Of a stretch of DNA of 64,000 nt, positions 34,501 to 47,150 are shown piece after piece; position 1 is the first letter of the stretch, and each line of letters begins with the position of its first letter. This DNA is from Anisakis pegreffii (lineage: Eukaryota; Nematoda; Chromadorea; Rhabditida; Anisakidae). The position numbers and the translations under genes are program-made. The notes beneath the pieces were generated by a model that worked only from the letters and a program-made list of their open reading frames with translations, had not been told where the DNA came from and did no database searches. The stretch is taken from positions 1 through 64,000 of the forward strand of contig JAPYMA010003011.1 of NCBI GenBank assembly GCA_035041965.1, given 5' to 3'.

Positions 34501-37500
34501 AAAAAATGTGTTAAAACATGTCCCGCATCGATATTTCAAAAACTGTTTGATCCCTGATCAAAAATCGATCCCGGGATTGAAAAAACGTCGGCATTTTGCA
34601 AACCCTAGTTGCTTGGATGTGCTCTTCAACAAACATTGCTCATTCGAAATCATCCAAGTGAACCAATCTCTGCAAAGTGGTAGTATTTTGTACGATTTCA
34701 AGCGTTCAAGCGGATAACGCGCATACCTTTTGGCCGCTCTTTTGATGGCGATTCTTCAGAGTGAGAGTCTGTTGACTTTTTTCGCTCGATTTGCGTCTTT
34801 TCTTCTGTTGGAGGCTCGACATAATAATCATTTCCAATCAATCTTCGAAGAGCGCAATGAGTTTTTTGCTGAAGTATTTTGCTTAAAATTTTTGTTAGCG
34901 CGCGGTAATCTACCCACTTTCAATTGTTCGCATTATATACATGATAAGTTCAAGATCTTTGAGATTTTTTCTCACGAAATTAAAGCATAATTCGAACAAA
35001 TAAAGTAATACATTATTGAGCAATGCGTTCGTTATTTCTACCTGAACTTCTTTTCCTTCGGTGTCCACGAAGCTCTCCTTTTTTTGAAGACGTTGCCTCC
35101 TGTCTGAACAAATGTGAAAATTCATATTGTTTTGAGATAAGCAGATGTTGGAAGGTGAACGAACAGTACCATAAAGGTCAACAGTACTTTGCTTCATTTT
35201 CTCCTCCAACTCATGGCACCATTCCTGTGTGTAACTCGCGAGAGGAAAATCGATACTTACAATTAGCGACTTTCTCTTCATACTATTATTTCGTCACTAT
35301 GAAATTTTAATGCAGACTGAACGAAAATCAGAGAAGAATTGCGAATATTTTGGTTACCAACTGTAATCAAAATTTATGGATTCAAATTTACTTCAAATCC
35401 GATTCAAATCTACTCACAAATATTCTATAATTTACATTGAATAATTCAATTCATCCGAAAGGCTCCCCGTCGCGAAAGATGAAAGCAATGAATTCATTCA
35501 ACCAAACTCTATACAAAGACCAAAAATGTAGGTCCATCTATGCCTCTGTGTTTTTAGCCATAAACTTGAACTGACGATGAGGTATTTTTTTAACTTGAAC
35601 TGAGAATCACTGATTATGAGATATTTGTTCATTTGTATGGTATTGTTGAAAAGAGGATCAGATCGGTGGCTCTTGATCGAAACCGAAAGCGGCAGATCGA
35701 TTCGTGCTCACCACCGAGTAACAAGCAAGTTTTGTCATTATTAAGTGTCTTCGCCATAGACACAAACATTCTGTCTGTGGTCATAGCAAAGTGGAGCAGT
35801 GTTAAGATGAACGCTAATGGAAACTACCAGCTTGCAGTTTTTCAGCAGTAGAACAGTAATTTTCCGCCTCGAAACTGTCCGAAAAATTGATCCCATACAA
35901 TGTGCCATCATCGTCAAAGAACGCCACTAAATTTGGATGTTTCTTCAAGAACCTAACCGTTGGACTGCTGTAAAAAAAAAGTTTGCAGTGAATTATGAAG
36001 AATAAAAGCTTTAAAAATGATAGCAAAATATCGAACGGAATAAATTGTTCGAATCTTCGAATTCCTTCCACCAATTCGCAGTTGTTCTGAACGGATTTAA
36101 ATCAAGAATATGGTGGAGTTCATGGAAGAAATTATTTGAATATGCTTATGATTCCTGATTACTTCACAGCGGTTCAAAGTAATTCCCTTCTCGGATATCG
36201 TAGATGAGAAATGAACGATTGAAGACGATGACGGAGTCGTATTGTGATCAAGTGCTTGATTCAGATTATAATCAGAACAAGAATCTCTGAAGAGTGAAAA
36301 CGAATTTTAAGAATCCCAGAAATTAGAAGGAATTATTGGGAGGATGTTGATAATCTCTCTCTCAAAAAAAAAAGACATACATAACAAGCTTCCAGTGGTT
36401 GGATGAAGACTGGATGTTGTTCACATCAACCAGCTGCACACTGACTTCTTTTCGATTGTAGTCACGGACGTAGCATATCACACCCCTTCCAATCAATTGC
36501 CACTTTTGTTCTTTTATATTCCCATACAACAGTTCAGCGATACCGGTTGCAAGTGTCTGCAGTTAAAGTTCATCTCAGAATTGAAACCGATTCAGTGAAC
36601 ACGTTCACCTTATGCATTCCACACCGTGCAGTAACAATCGACTATGACTTCATTTTCATTATTTGAATTCAACTAAATTTAACCCAAAATCGCCATAATT
36701 ATAGCCAATTCGTGAACGTCGATTGAAACGCATTTGAACGCAATCACTTTGGAATTTCTCAACTGAAACGCTCATCGAACTAAATTCTACGTTTCTCTAA
36801 AGCAAACTATGCGAAACTTAACACCTACATTCAATAACTGAATATCAAAGAAAACTAACGAAACATCCCGATCCCAAGAAGTCGAAAATCTTCCGATTTT
36901 CTAGCGAACTCAACAATTTTGTCCCAACACTTTCAAAATGATAATTACTGAAAGATACGTTAACTTGGCCAGACAGAATGGAACGTTTTCGTGTGTGATT
37001 TCACTATACAATGCATGAAAAAAAATCAGCAGCACTATTTTGAATCGCTGATCCTATTAGTTCATCGTAATTTCCTATTCATCAAATGCAACTGTGCATC
37101 CACACGAACGCGAATTTTTCTTTACATGAACACAATTTTTGAAGTATTTCTTGCCTCTAGATGGACGTAAAGCAGAGACCTGAAACCAGACCAAGTATCT
37201 AAGAGCTATGCCCAAAAAATTTCGAATTCATGTCATGATAGAATCCCTTCGGGTCTGATGTGATTCGCATCAATACACTGGAAGATATATCAAATGATTT
37301 CAAAAATTCACTGAAAAGTACTGATAAAAGTTAGGATATTCAACTGTATAATAACATTGATTAGTCTTTCCGTGATCAACATTCGTGTGATTGATGGATG
37401 ACAGAGCAAACTTTGCTGTTGTTTGATCAAGCTGAATTTCAATGCCTCATTCGAATCATTTGTAAAGCCAGTGCCAGTCTTTATCACCTCTGTTGCCTTC

Positions 37501-37513
37501 GAATTCGACTCAT
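28553..37513 (-). CDS. wsp-1: Wiskott-Aldrich syndrome protein homologue (WASP/N-WASP, wsp-1)
   Basis: WASP activates the Arp2/3 complex to nucleate branched actin when released by GTP-Cdc42 and PIP2. Eleven exons (minus, 5' to 3'): 37513-37488, 36947-36860, 36556-36381, 35967-35828, 35103-35042, 34868-34727, 33349-33172, 32789-32594, 29809-29231, 28880-28715, 28608-28553. All junctions keep frame, giving 602 residues, close to the roughly 600 of C. elegans WSP-1 as I recall it. EVH1/WH1 spans about residues 18-140 (TLATGIAELLYG, GVICYVRDYNRKEVSVQLVDV). A Lys-rich basic patch precedes the CRIB motif I264-x2-P267-x2-F270-x-H272-x2-H275-x-G277, which matches the consensus spacing exactly across an exon junction. 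The GBD helix follows, then a proline-rich part (RDRPPLLPPKP; two PPPPP-like runs). The WH2 is GRQNLLEAIRN...TLRKV, the central helix is DVMSAIAKMIEERRKH, and the acidic tail DEADDDWSE has the Arp2/3-binding Trp. Start: first in-frame ATG after an upstream stop in a 26-nt exon. Confidence 0.95.
30502..32294 (+). CDS. Unrecognised gene nested in a wsp-1 intron (predicted single-pass membrane protein, partial)
   Basis: Three exons on the strand opposite to wsp-1, inside its intron 32593-29810: 30502-30678, 31062-31171 and 32102-32294 (stop TAG 32292-32294). Phases agree at both junctions (0, then 2 to 1), and the donors and CAG acceptors look normal. The product starts AEAKSAIAKRLQVV, has a hydrophobic stretch of about 17 residues (SACAIGLLLATFAWTFI), then a polar, partly helical stretch ending NLQRQLQ. 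Exon 2 gives KIKSLLDEENRACDDALL. Exon 3 is rich in Arg/Ser, then SLSDLEKFLLAVNVSGAKQQ. The first exon is missing: an in-frame ATG at 30445 is cut off by a TAG at 30499-30501, which coincides with the acceptor. I do not recognise the family. A type II membrane protein with a short cytosolic head is an inference. It could also be a decayed gene. Confidence 0.4.
31710..32252. repeat. Inverted repeat pair of about 66 bp
   Basis: 31710-31775 and 32186-32252 are near-identical inverted copies (about three mismatches or gaps), separated by about 410 bp. The right arm is coding sequence of the nested gene's third exon (DLEKFLLAVNVSGAKQQQ). The left arm, read on the minus strand, encodes the same residues, with one synonymous change in the Leu codon. 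Similarity fades but continues for about 30 bp outside the arms. Nothing marks it as a transposon: no target duplication was found. It appears to be an inverted duplication of an exon fragment. Confidence 0.85.
33392..34615. mobile_element. Non-autonomous hAT-type element in wsp-1 intron 6
   Basis: The body is 33400-34607 (1208 bp). The ends are TAGGACTTGCA at 33400-33410 and, inverted, TAGGGTTTGCA at 34597-34607 (9 of 11 identical). Each end is followed by a CCCGGGAT-type palindromic subterminal motif. Flanking direct repeats GTTGCTTG at 33392-33399 and 34608-34615 are a perfect 8-bp target duplication, diagnostic of hAT. No transposase frame is visible inside. It lies in the intron between the sixth and seventh exons of wsp-1 without touching either. 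A segment at 33545-33710 is a repeat also found, inverted, at 13485. Confidence 0.88.
33545..33710 (-). repeat. Second copy of the dispersed repeat at 13485
   Basis: Reverse-strand match to 13485-13655. It lies inside the hAT element, so either the repeat inserted into the element or it is part of the element's interior that was mobilised to 13485 without the ends. Confidence 0.55.
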
Positions 37514-38144
37514 GTAGTTGGTGTTCAGTTGCTGAAGAAGTTGTTGTTGATTGCGGTCAATATTCAATCATACACGAACGAGTATTTGAACGTGTTACTT
37601 TGACAACTTAGAACTGAAACTAAAAATGAAAATTGAAAATTAAATTCAAATAATGAAATGTGGAACGAAGCGTTCTACATCATTATCAACAGTTTAAGTG
37701 GAATATGCGCAGTGAATTTTAGCGATTTCTGATCGAAGGAAAATGGAAAATGAAATGATTGACATTTCGTGGTAATCACTTGGTGATACTCAAGGCTGAA
37801 TGAAACTGAATGAATTCAGAGACGATCAATGAAAGCTTCTACAAATGAAAACGGTGGCACACACCGACAAAACTATAGGAGGCTATTGATGGCTGAGAAT
37901 TATTGATGCAAAACTGATAAAATCTCTCTGCAAGCAATGATAAGGGCTAATGTCAACAACTGAAATAAGCGATAGGGAACACATCGTAACAAAATATGCT
38001 GGAATATTTCAAGTGATTTTAAAAAATCACTGAAAAGTTTAGATAAAAGTTGCATCATTCAATGGTAACATTGATGAGTCTTTTTATGATCAACATTCGT
38101 GTAAGTGATGGACTACAGGGCAAACTTTGTTGCTGTTTAATCAA
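37279..38144. repeat. Direct duplication flanking wsp-1 exon 1
   Basis: 37279-37430 (in wsp-1 intron 1) and 37999-38144 (upstream of exon 1) are direct copies with clear similarity over about 150 bp. Shared blocks include TCACTGAAAAGT, GATAAAAGTT, AACATTGAT and GATCAACATTCGTGT. The pair brackets the 26-nt first coding exon and the presumed promoter of wsp-1. It may be an old local duplication or a repeated regulatory segment. Confidence 0.65.
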
Positions 38145-39926
38145 TGGATTTTATCAAAATTTCAAGAGAATTTACATTCTCTTATCAGCTTTCTAGCCGT
38201 TGTTGTGATTGAAAGGATGACTCAGAGCTCATTTCCATTTAGTGAAACTTCCATAAATTCTCTAGAATAAACGCAAGAAAGTTCCAGGTGAAAACTGTAG
38301 TCGACTATCGATAGTAAAGAAATCTAAGTGTACATCTGAACAGTGTCTGCAGCATAACATTTCAACACAGAAATTATCTCAAGCCATGTAAACATTTACA
38401 AAGAGCTGTATTGAGGAAACAAGCGTACACATTGATTAAAATGATGTGATTCTATTCATGTGTGTGATTCAATGTTAAAGTTGCTGATAAAATTAATGAT
38501 CGTTATCACTGTGACACTTTTGCGAGTGGTAGGCTGAATAGTGATCGCTATTCGAAATATTCAGTGCTCGCCTCCTCATTGTTGATTAAAACAAGGGCAA
38601 ACCATGAATAATAATATGTAAGCATCAAACTGAATTGTGTGCCTAAAAAACTGATGGCACCTCAACACTAGCGAAAACTATTGCATCGATTTACTTGGTT
38701 TGGGTGATTAACCGATTCTAAAAAACATTGAAATTATACGAACGGACTGACGGTGGTGAACAAGTGATTAAAATTTCATACGATTACACAAGAAATCAGT
38801 GTGTTTTAGTTAAAACATTCATCAAACAACTATGAATCACTTTCGTATCTTCATGATTCAGTGTACAAAATTCATTTTGATAGAACATGCATCAAATAGA
38901 TGTCGAGAAAGTGTTATGACTTTTATGGTGTCATCATAAAAATCTGTGTGAATCATGAAGATTTTGCCTCTGCCCATGGAGGAGGAGTGCAACATTTTTC
39001 AAAAAAAAAAAAAAAACAACAATCTATTGGAGAGGAAATTAAGATTGAATTCCGATACATGTTCTGTTCTATTGTAGAATAAATGCTTCCATTCTCACTT
39101 TGGCATAACACGAGTGAATACATTTTGCATTCGACCAATTCAGGAAACGTTTTCGAGATGTTTATGAGATGTGCACAGCATGCTTCTCATTGGGAGGGGA
39201 AAGAAATTAGCACCAGAGGGAATTTGAAGGTATTAGCAAGAATTGAAGAGGCTGGCAAGGTTACTGTTGATTGATTTTTTTGAAGAATAATTCTTCTATA
39301 GTTGTGCAATAATATTTTCAAAATGATTTTCGAAGTTTGAACACAACGGATTGATTGCCTTGATACATTGAACGATGAATTCTTAGTTGCAAACTTTTTG
39401 ATGAGTTGATCAATTTCTTGTGTTTCGCGGCTAATAAGAAATCGATTATCAGAAGAGGCGAAACTGCAATGACTTGGATTGTTGGAGGGCCAAAGAGGGC
39501 CAAGGAGCGCAAAAGCATGAGGACCACTGATGCAGAGATTAAGTGAGGAATTACCGTTTCGAACTCCACAGATCAAGAATTAATAACGTTTTTCACATTT
39601 CTTCACATTTCTGAATAATTCTGCTTCCAATCAGCAAATCAGTAAATCTCCTCTGTTATCGTTTTCATGACTGCTACTTCAGTCGGCTCCACTTTTTCAT
39701 CTAGGAAAGATGCTAGCCCTTATCTCAAATGGATCAGGTACTGGAAAATTAGGACTCCCTAGCAGTACCGAACACTATAATTATAATTATATATACCAGT
39801 GCGCCTGACTGGAAGGGGGAGGAGAAGAAATTATTCTCTATGGAGAATTTCGGGTGTCAGGTGAAATTGGGAGATCGGCAGACTCGTACTTCATGTAGCT
39901 GTTACATGGAGCTTAATTGCCATTGA
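37514..39926. other. Upstream region of wsp-1, no gene seen
   Basis: Besides the duplication above, this stretch has a 16-A run at 39001-39016 and no supported coding sequence. The wsp-1 promoter presumably lies in its left part. Confidence 0.5.
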
Positions 39927-40830
39927 ATGAGGAACGATAACTATGAGAGATTGATTGAAGCGTCATTCGTTATGGTATGTATTGGAGATAGCAAAGCCAA
40001 AACAATTACAGCAGCGAACGTGGTCGAATCATATTCTGTCAAAATTGATGAAATTATTTTGGGTAATAGAATGGAGAAAATTTCTCGCAGCCATCCCACT
40101 GTCAGATTTGATCGCTAAGAGAAGAGAAAGAGCTATCTGCTGACATCAAAGAGCAAGTTTTGCAGCTGACGAATAAGACGTCTGTATTTGTCTTGACGGG
40201 TCGTTAATGTGTCCTGCATATTTGGCCGAAACATTTGAACCGCTTGACAAACTCTGTAAATACAAACAAAGGAAGCACCAGAATATAGTAAGATTTAATG
40301 ACTGTTTGAAGAGCTTCACAAGTAAGCCGGATAACTGGATAAGAAAGGCAAAGATGAACAATTTCTCAATGTTCTTAGCAGTTCTGGATGTTGCAAGTTA
40401 CGACGGATTGTTATCAAACATATTGAAAACTGAAAATTCGGATCATCTCAAAGCATTGAAGAATGAATTCAGGAAATACTTCCCTGAATCGAGTGATAAC
40501 GGTTTCCATCCGTTCAGGAATGTATTCGAAACGTCAGTGCAAATAGTCTTTGATGATATACGGGACGAAGATTTGGAGCTATGAAATGATTCGACCGCAA
40601 GGGATGCTTTCAACGGGAGGCCTTTGCCAGAGTTCTGACCTCTGATGATCGAATCGTATCCGAACGAGTTCGAAAAATCTCTATGGATTCTACTACCGTC
40701 CATATCAAGTTATTTATGCAAATCCAAATTTCTCGAAACAAAGCGTCGATCTGAACTGGTGATTGAAAGCGATTTACGCAGTGCTTCTTCAAACACACCG
40801 TCTCGTACCCAGAAATTGGTTAATGAAGGA
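39927..40830 (+). pseudogene. Decayed hAT-family transposase (ZBED5/SCAND3-like)
   Basis: Pieces of a hAT transposase follow each other in order on the plus strand but in changing frames with stops. About 39955-40140 resembles the part before the catalytic core (EIAKPKQ..., IPLSDLIAKRRE). Then comes an abrupt jump to the region after the core at 40207-40584 (LCKYKQRKHQNIVRFNDCLK, LKNEFRKYFPE, DDIRDEDLEL). The C-terminal dimerisation region is at 40645-40830 (YPNEF..., SSYLCKSKF, SELVIESDLRSASSNT). The last two pieces share one frame but are separated by in-frame stops (first TGA at 40582-40584). The catalytic middle is missing. Terminal repeats were not found. The element is dead, but its relatives could be the source of the MITEs in this window. 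Confidence 0.75.
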
Positions 40831-40899
40831 TGCTCTGTTTCTGCCCCAATTAAGCACGAACCTAAATTCACTTCCTTAACCAGTTCTGCCATACGTTCA

Positions 40900-43800
40900 A
40901 ATTTGCCTTGTTGGATTAATGACTTATAAGTTTTAGTAGCTAACGTGACCGAATGGTTAATTTTTAGGAATAAGTTCGCATTTCCTGGGCCAGAACTATG
41001 AAATTTATTAGTTTTAAACTGATCGATAACTATTACTTCAGTTGAGGTTAAGTTCATGACAAGTTTTATCGAATTCAGATGACCGATCTCGTGTTTTCAT
41101 TAATATTTACATTTGGTAATATCGATTCGTTCTTTTAGTGTTTAACAATTTCTACTTCTTCAATCGTTCATGAATGCATTTGCGACCAGTGTAATATTCC
41201 TTCTGTGATAAACGACAACATTCTTCAAATGATATTGATGACTGAAATGCTTGAAATTTATATTTACTTACTGAAGGATATTTTGAAAATCTTGCGTGAA
41301 GACTGATCATAGAAGTAGAATGGGGTTCAAAATTACTGACTTCATGCACTTGCCGTATCTCAAAGTCCGTGGCAATTCAAATTTATCTTCATCAACTGAT
41401 GAACTCTTACTCATTCCTTAACCATCACTTTAATAGTACGATTGCTTTGCCGTTCATCTTAAAGATAATTTCTCGAATGTTCATTGAATCTTCTGTTCTC
41501 ATGAATAAACGAACTTGTTGATATATTTCAACTTTGTCATCGCCGAGGAATCTTTTTTCATTGCTTTTCGCTGTTAACTGATGAGGAACAAAGATAAACT
41601 TCGAAATCAGCTCAACTGACTCCATACCAAACCAAGCCTCCTAAGACTGGTCACATGAATTTCACGAAAATTATGCTCAATTTTTTTTCCTTGGCCATTA
41701 TAAATATAGAAACATGCAGAAACGAAATACCCGACTGAAGCAATGCAAGGAGCCTAATAGTGTTTGTTTTTCCCCTTAACAGCAGACGACACTCTCGAAT
41801 CCAAACAAGTTTCACCCATAATATCTATAAATCATGCGTTCTTCAATGTATGCAGTGGCGTACATAAGCTTTCCAGTATGTCAACATTCGGGCTCATTGA
41901 TTACATGGAATATCTCCAGGGCTAATCATTCATTAGGTTGAATTGAGCATCGCAATGAGATTAAGTCATCTCCGGAAATTCTTTTAAAAAACGAGGTTTC
42001 CAAAAGGAGCCTGGTGAAGGGAAGTCAGCCACCACTAAAACCTAAATATTGATCCTTAAATCTGAGATTAGTCGTTCGAAGCTTGATGGTTTGTGGCAGA
42101 CCTGTCCTTGATTCTTTTCATAGAATAACTTTACAAAGAGTCTGAAAATCCTCTCGTCAGCCGGAAGAAAATCTATGCTGGGTTATATTCAATTGCAAAA
42201 AATGCAGCGAATGGGAGCATTATCACGGATCACTAACAGTCCAATGCAAATATCTCTAAACTGTTTGCGTATCTAATGCAACTCCAAAACAATACTTTGC
42301 GTTATTAAACTGAGACCACATCTTTTCAATTGCGTTTGATTATTCCTCATCATCATGTTGATGAGGCCACATACCGAATGGTAACCGTCGCAAGAAGGAA
42401 CACTTCGTTGCGGCAACAATGAATATACCAACGTGTGTGCTGAGCTGCTTTGCATGCAATTCGGAAAATGCTCACTTTTAAGAGTATGGATACTTGATCG
42501 GTGAGAAGAGCATCGTTGACATGGAGTCAGATTTCGAAGTAAGGATTGCGCTTTATTTCAGCATTCTCACTTTGAAAATGACCACTTAATATGATAATTA
42601 CACTTACAAAACTTGTCTTTGAAATGTCTTCTGCTTTTTAATATTAACTGCGTCACCGATGCGGTAGAAGACCAATAAAAACGATCGATTACACAAATGT
42701 CACTTAATTAGTTCTTGCGTTGATGATCACTGACTTTTGTTTGCCGAATTAAACAAAAAAAAATTGGAATATTTGACGAATCCAACTTTTATGAACGCTA
42801 CGATTGACTGAAATACATTCTTCAAATACACTTTTATTGTCGCATTCAAAACACTGAGAATTTGATAAAGTGAACGAGTCAAAATTGTTTCCAACTGCAA
42901 GCTGCCTTATTTCTCCGATGAATCTTTAAATTATTGAATGATATACGTATCTTAAAAATTTCAGAGTATTCGGTGATAAATCTTCATCGCTCTTTAATGC
43001 ATTTGCTAGGCGCATAAATTTTATCAGGATGCATTCGAATTTTTGCATGCGTTAGCGTTGAACTTCTTCAACCGTAAGGTGCGATATCCACTGAAAATAT
43101 TCCCGACAGAGATTTGACGTGCATTGATGCCATTTTTGCATTGTACAACAAAAATCCATGGAAAGACTGCAGAAATCGAGTGCACTCACGGAAAATAGCG
43201 CCTATTGACGTAATGAACTATTTGAGCACTATGCACAGTGCGGGTCGCAGCTAAGTTGCTGCGAAATTTTACGCAAAATTTTCCCGTAATAAAGTGATCA
43301 TTTTCATCCGTTGCAGAAAAACGGAAAAATCAAGAAACAAAGAGGATCGCTAGCTTAGTGCTGGACGGAGAACTTTAAACGCTGTGCACCAGTTCGACTT
43401 GCAATATTTTCAGGTGAGTAGTCCTCAATCTACACGAAACTGAATCGAATGGTGTTTAAAGATCGGAGCAATAAAATTCTTGTGCCATCTTTGCGTCACC
43501 CTAATGAACAGCCATCAGTGACCACATCAGAATGATGACAGTTGCGTCTTCGAAAATGACTCCCAAATGTTCACAGTTGCCAACTATCGGATCTTCTGAC
43601 TTTCATTTACGCATTGATTACAAAACAAGAATGCAGATTTGAGTTGAATTCAATGAGCGAATCGACTTACTGCAAGTACAATTAATATAAATAAATAAAT
43701 AAATAAATCCACGAATAGCTACATAGATGGATAAATGAATCAAAGCAATAAAACAAATTAAAAATAAACAAATTAAAAATTCTCAAAAAATTTGGAAAAC

Positions 43801-46800
43801 ATATATGCAGTGAACTGGTCAAAGTTTTGAAATGTATATCAATTTAATCAATGAAAAATTTGAAAAAAGTAATATATCAGAAGGTAAACATTCGATGTAT
43901 GTCTGGTCTTATTTTAGGTGCATTTGCCCACAACCAAAAAGTCCATGCTATTTGCAATTCACTGTCACGGAATACTTCGTTCATTGTCAAGAAAAATGAA
44001 TGGCATTGTTTACGTGGGTGCATTTATGGTGTTTTGGAACGATACAAACAAATTACAACTGTAATTTATAAATGTTTGGTTGTAATATACGGAATTTTAG
44101 TTGCATGAAAGTGTGATCTCTCCGTGACATCAGCAGCACTCTGTCCATTTTTTGCTATCAAATATACAATAATAATTCAGAAGAGATGATTATGTAGTCG
44201 TACTTTGAGTCATAAATATCTGAACAGGTTACTCGATGGACGGTGTTAATTTGAATTTAGAGGTGGAACAGAGGGACAGATGCGAACCACTGCATACACT
44301 CTTTAAGGTATCTATCCCTTTCTTTTGCAGCATTCACAGTTCCTGACTTGATTCATCTATTCATTTTGATCATTAGCACTTCCTATGCATAGATGCGAAA
44401 ACCATTCATGATCATTGCAGCTCTTCTGTTATTTTGTTCGCTTCACGTTGAATTATTGAATAGAAGGTGCTAGAGTTTATCAAACCTCTTGATCCATCGA
44501 CGACATTATCAAACTCTTGATCTATCAAAGAGTACTGAAAGGCGACTGATGCTAAAACTTTTCATCCGAATATGTTTCCATAATGATTCATTCAATTGTG
44601 TGAATGCTAAACTGGTGCATGTTGCTATGACCAAGCATAACCTGATCAAATATCAATAAACAGGTCAACGGATTAATGTGCTCTCACCATAGACAAATCG
44701 CCTGTGGAAATGTTTTGTGTGTACATTTCAGATAGAATCACCAAAGTTCTAGTGAAGTTCCAAAGACATGAAATTAATGAAATACATATTTTGAGATGCA
44801 AGAATCAAACGAATACTGTTTTCATTAATAACCTCGTTTCCAGTGATGTGCAAAAAAAGCTAAATTAGTATTTTTTTGGCAACTTATTATAAATTGAGGT
44901 ATTTTGATGGTATTTCTAAAGATCTTCCTCACAACGTGAACCTTTCCATCATACGATTGAAATAATTGAAGAGATCGCGAACAGTTGTTTTCCAGTGATT
45001 TTGCTAAGAGGTGCGAATATAATATTGATGTATGAAAAAATCATTGATCATTTCATTTTGACACGAAATTAGTGCTGAAATTAATGAGTAGTTGTTTAAT
45101 CTTCTGAGTCCAGCTTTTTCAATGATGTGATCACTTATCGAAGCTGATGTATTTCTTTGACCAAACGAGTCTTTCAAAAAATAAGTGAATGTTGAAATCG
45201 AAGATGCTGTTATGAGTATTTTTGTTGCTAAATGTGTTGCTAAATGCATATGACAAAAGAAGATTGCTCTCAACAAATATCTTGATGAACACTTGAACTT
45301 ACTTCAAACAAATTCATTCAGTCTGCGGTTTCCCTAACGTCAATGTATTTCATTTTGATTAAGCGCATTCATACGCTGTCCCACTACAACAAACTTATAT
45401 GAATGATGTGTATTTCATGAGTAGTGCACCGAAACTATAATAGGATGAGCACATGAACTGAAACTGGATTTGAATATATTATGCACAGATGATATAACTC
45501 ACATTGATGTCTTCAAAAAATATAATATGTAGTGTGTATGAGATGACTGGTGCTTTCGAATTAGTCCTACAACATTTCCGGTGTTATTTTAAGTATCGGT
45601 ACGTTGCTAAATTATGCCGCAAGAGCTGATTGGGAATTGCTCAGCCGAAAATTCTCAAATACGCATCATTTTTATCATTAAGTGGTTGATTTTTTAGATT
45701 CAACTTCACGAACCGGGTGATAACCAAAAGCCTTCAACATGGTAGACAAAATGGTAAGTTGTTCCAATTCGAATTCATGTTCCAATATTTGAAATCCGAA
45801 CACATAATGATTCATGTTAAACTGTTATACTTAAACACTTGCAGCTATGAAATCACTCAGGAATACTCACTGATTATCCATGTTACAATAACACTTCCCC
45901 ATTTGTTCACTAATAATAAGACTCACTGTCAACTAATTTTTTCTCCATCTGTGGTGGTTTCAGTGTTTCTTTTTTGGAAACGGAATCAGAATAGAGCATG
46001 ATTGCTTATTGCATAATCTCCCAGCTGCATTCAGCAACCACTGGTGGAGATTCTGATGTGCTCTTATGGCTCAGATATCTCACTCGCGCTTTGCACTCTT
46101 ACAGGAAATTTCTCTTTCCCATGTTACCATTCACTGCCCCCAACCTTTCAGTCTTTATTCCGATTACTTGCAGTTTCTGAATCTTGCATTCCACCCAGTC
46201 TCGCTGATTTTCCAACCAATACTATTTCCAGCACTTCCCCTCTCGCTGATAACGGCGATTTGAAATCCTCTTACATCAAATCGTCAGCATTATCAATATA
46301 ACTGAATCTGTTCACCACACATCTTGAAATAATGCGTCAATTCAAAATGGTATTATGATGGGCATTCTTTCCAAACATTAACTGAGGAAGCGGTATTTGA
46401 ATACAAAATACAAAAGGTTTTCTGTCGCAGTGACTCACAGGCATTTTGATTTTTGTTTCAGTTTGGTAGCGTTGAGATTCTATAACATAACTTTATGCAT
46501 TCAGTGTCTTTAATGAGATGAAAACGCGATAATAAAACGATGTTTGCATTGATCATTTAATGTTTGCATTGATCGAATTGTTTGCGTGATTGTAAGGTGC
46601 AGTGAATTTTTTGCTGAGATTTCGTTTTTGGGTGTGACTCGTTGTTGCGATGAACATACAAAACAGCATTGCACGCAAAGTATAATACAATCAACTAATT
46701 TCACTCGTTATTCGCAATCATCGAGCCAACTATCTCAACAGTGAGACACTAAATGAAAACGAAAATTTGCAGACTTAACCAATGAATCTGCTGCAATGAA

Positions 46801-47150
46801 TTTTCAAATTCAGAATGGAAATTCATTTATTCACATCCGTTATTAGTGGTTTTTTTTTCAAGGCCATATTATGCGATGGCAACCTTACCGGAATGATTAT
46901 TACACATTCCTTCCCACTTTTATTCAATCCCTTCAAAATTATTCATGAATAAATGACTGCCTTTAGTTGCACGAATGAATTTTAAAAAGTGAATTGAGTT
47001 CCACCAAAGCGTTGAGAGCACTTTGGGAGATATCATCGCTAAACCTTCCAGTATTGTTGAAAATTTCACCTTTGGCATTTCCTGTTCGGTTTCATTAAAT
47101 GTCAATGAATCGCAGGGAATTTCGGTTTGCTTGTAGCTTAAGGAACAAAT
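40900..47150. other. Gene-poor region
   Basis: I see no supported gene. Short open frames at 41425-41625 (-), 46044-46301 (+) and 46920-47105 (-) have no recognisable domain. A simple repeat of the AAAT unit is present at about 43686-43708. A conserved-looking C-rich stretch at 46030-46300 could contain an exon on the plus strand, but its frame cannot be decided. Confidence 0.45.
43686..43708. repeat. Microsatellite (AAAT)n
   Basis: Five to six uninterrupted tetranucleotide units followed by degenerate AT-rich copies to about 43790. Confidence 0.9.

Noticed and set aside
35104..35281. Extra wsp-1 exon (EWCHELEEKMKQS)
   Set aside because: Coding-like, but its phases are incompatible with exon 4 (ends phase 1) and exon 5 (needs phase 1).
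40710..41057. 115-codon minus-strand frame
   Set aside because: It is largely the antisense shadow of the hAT C-terminal region on the plus strand.
41425..41625. 66-codon minus-strand frame (MESVELISKF...)
   Set aside because: Plausible composition, but no homologue recognised and no splice partners.
46044..46301. Plus-strand frame ending SSALSI
   Set aside because: Two overlapping plus frames look equally good here and neither has a recognisable domain.
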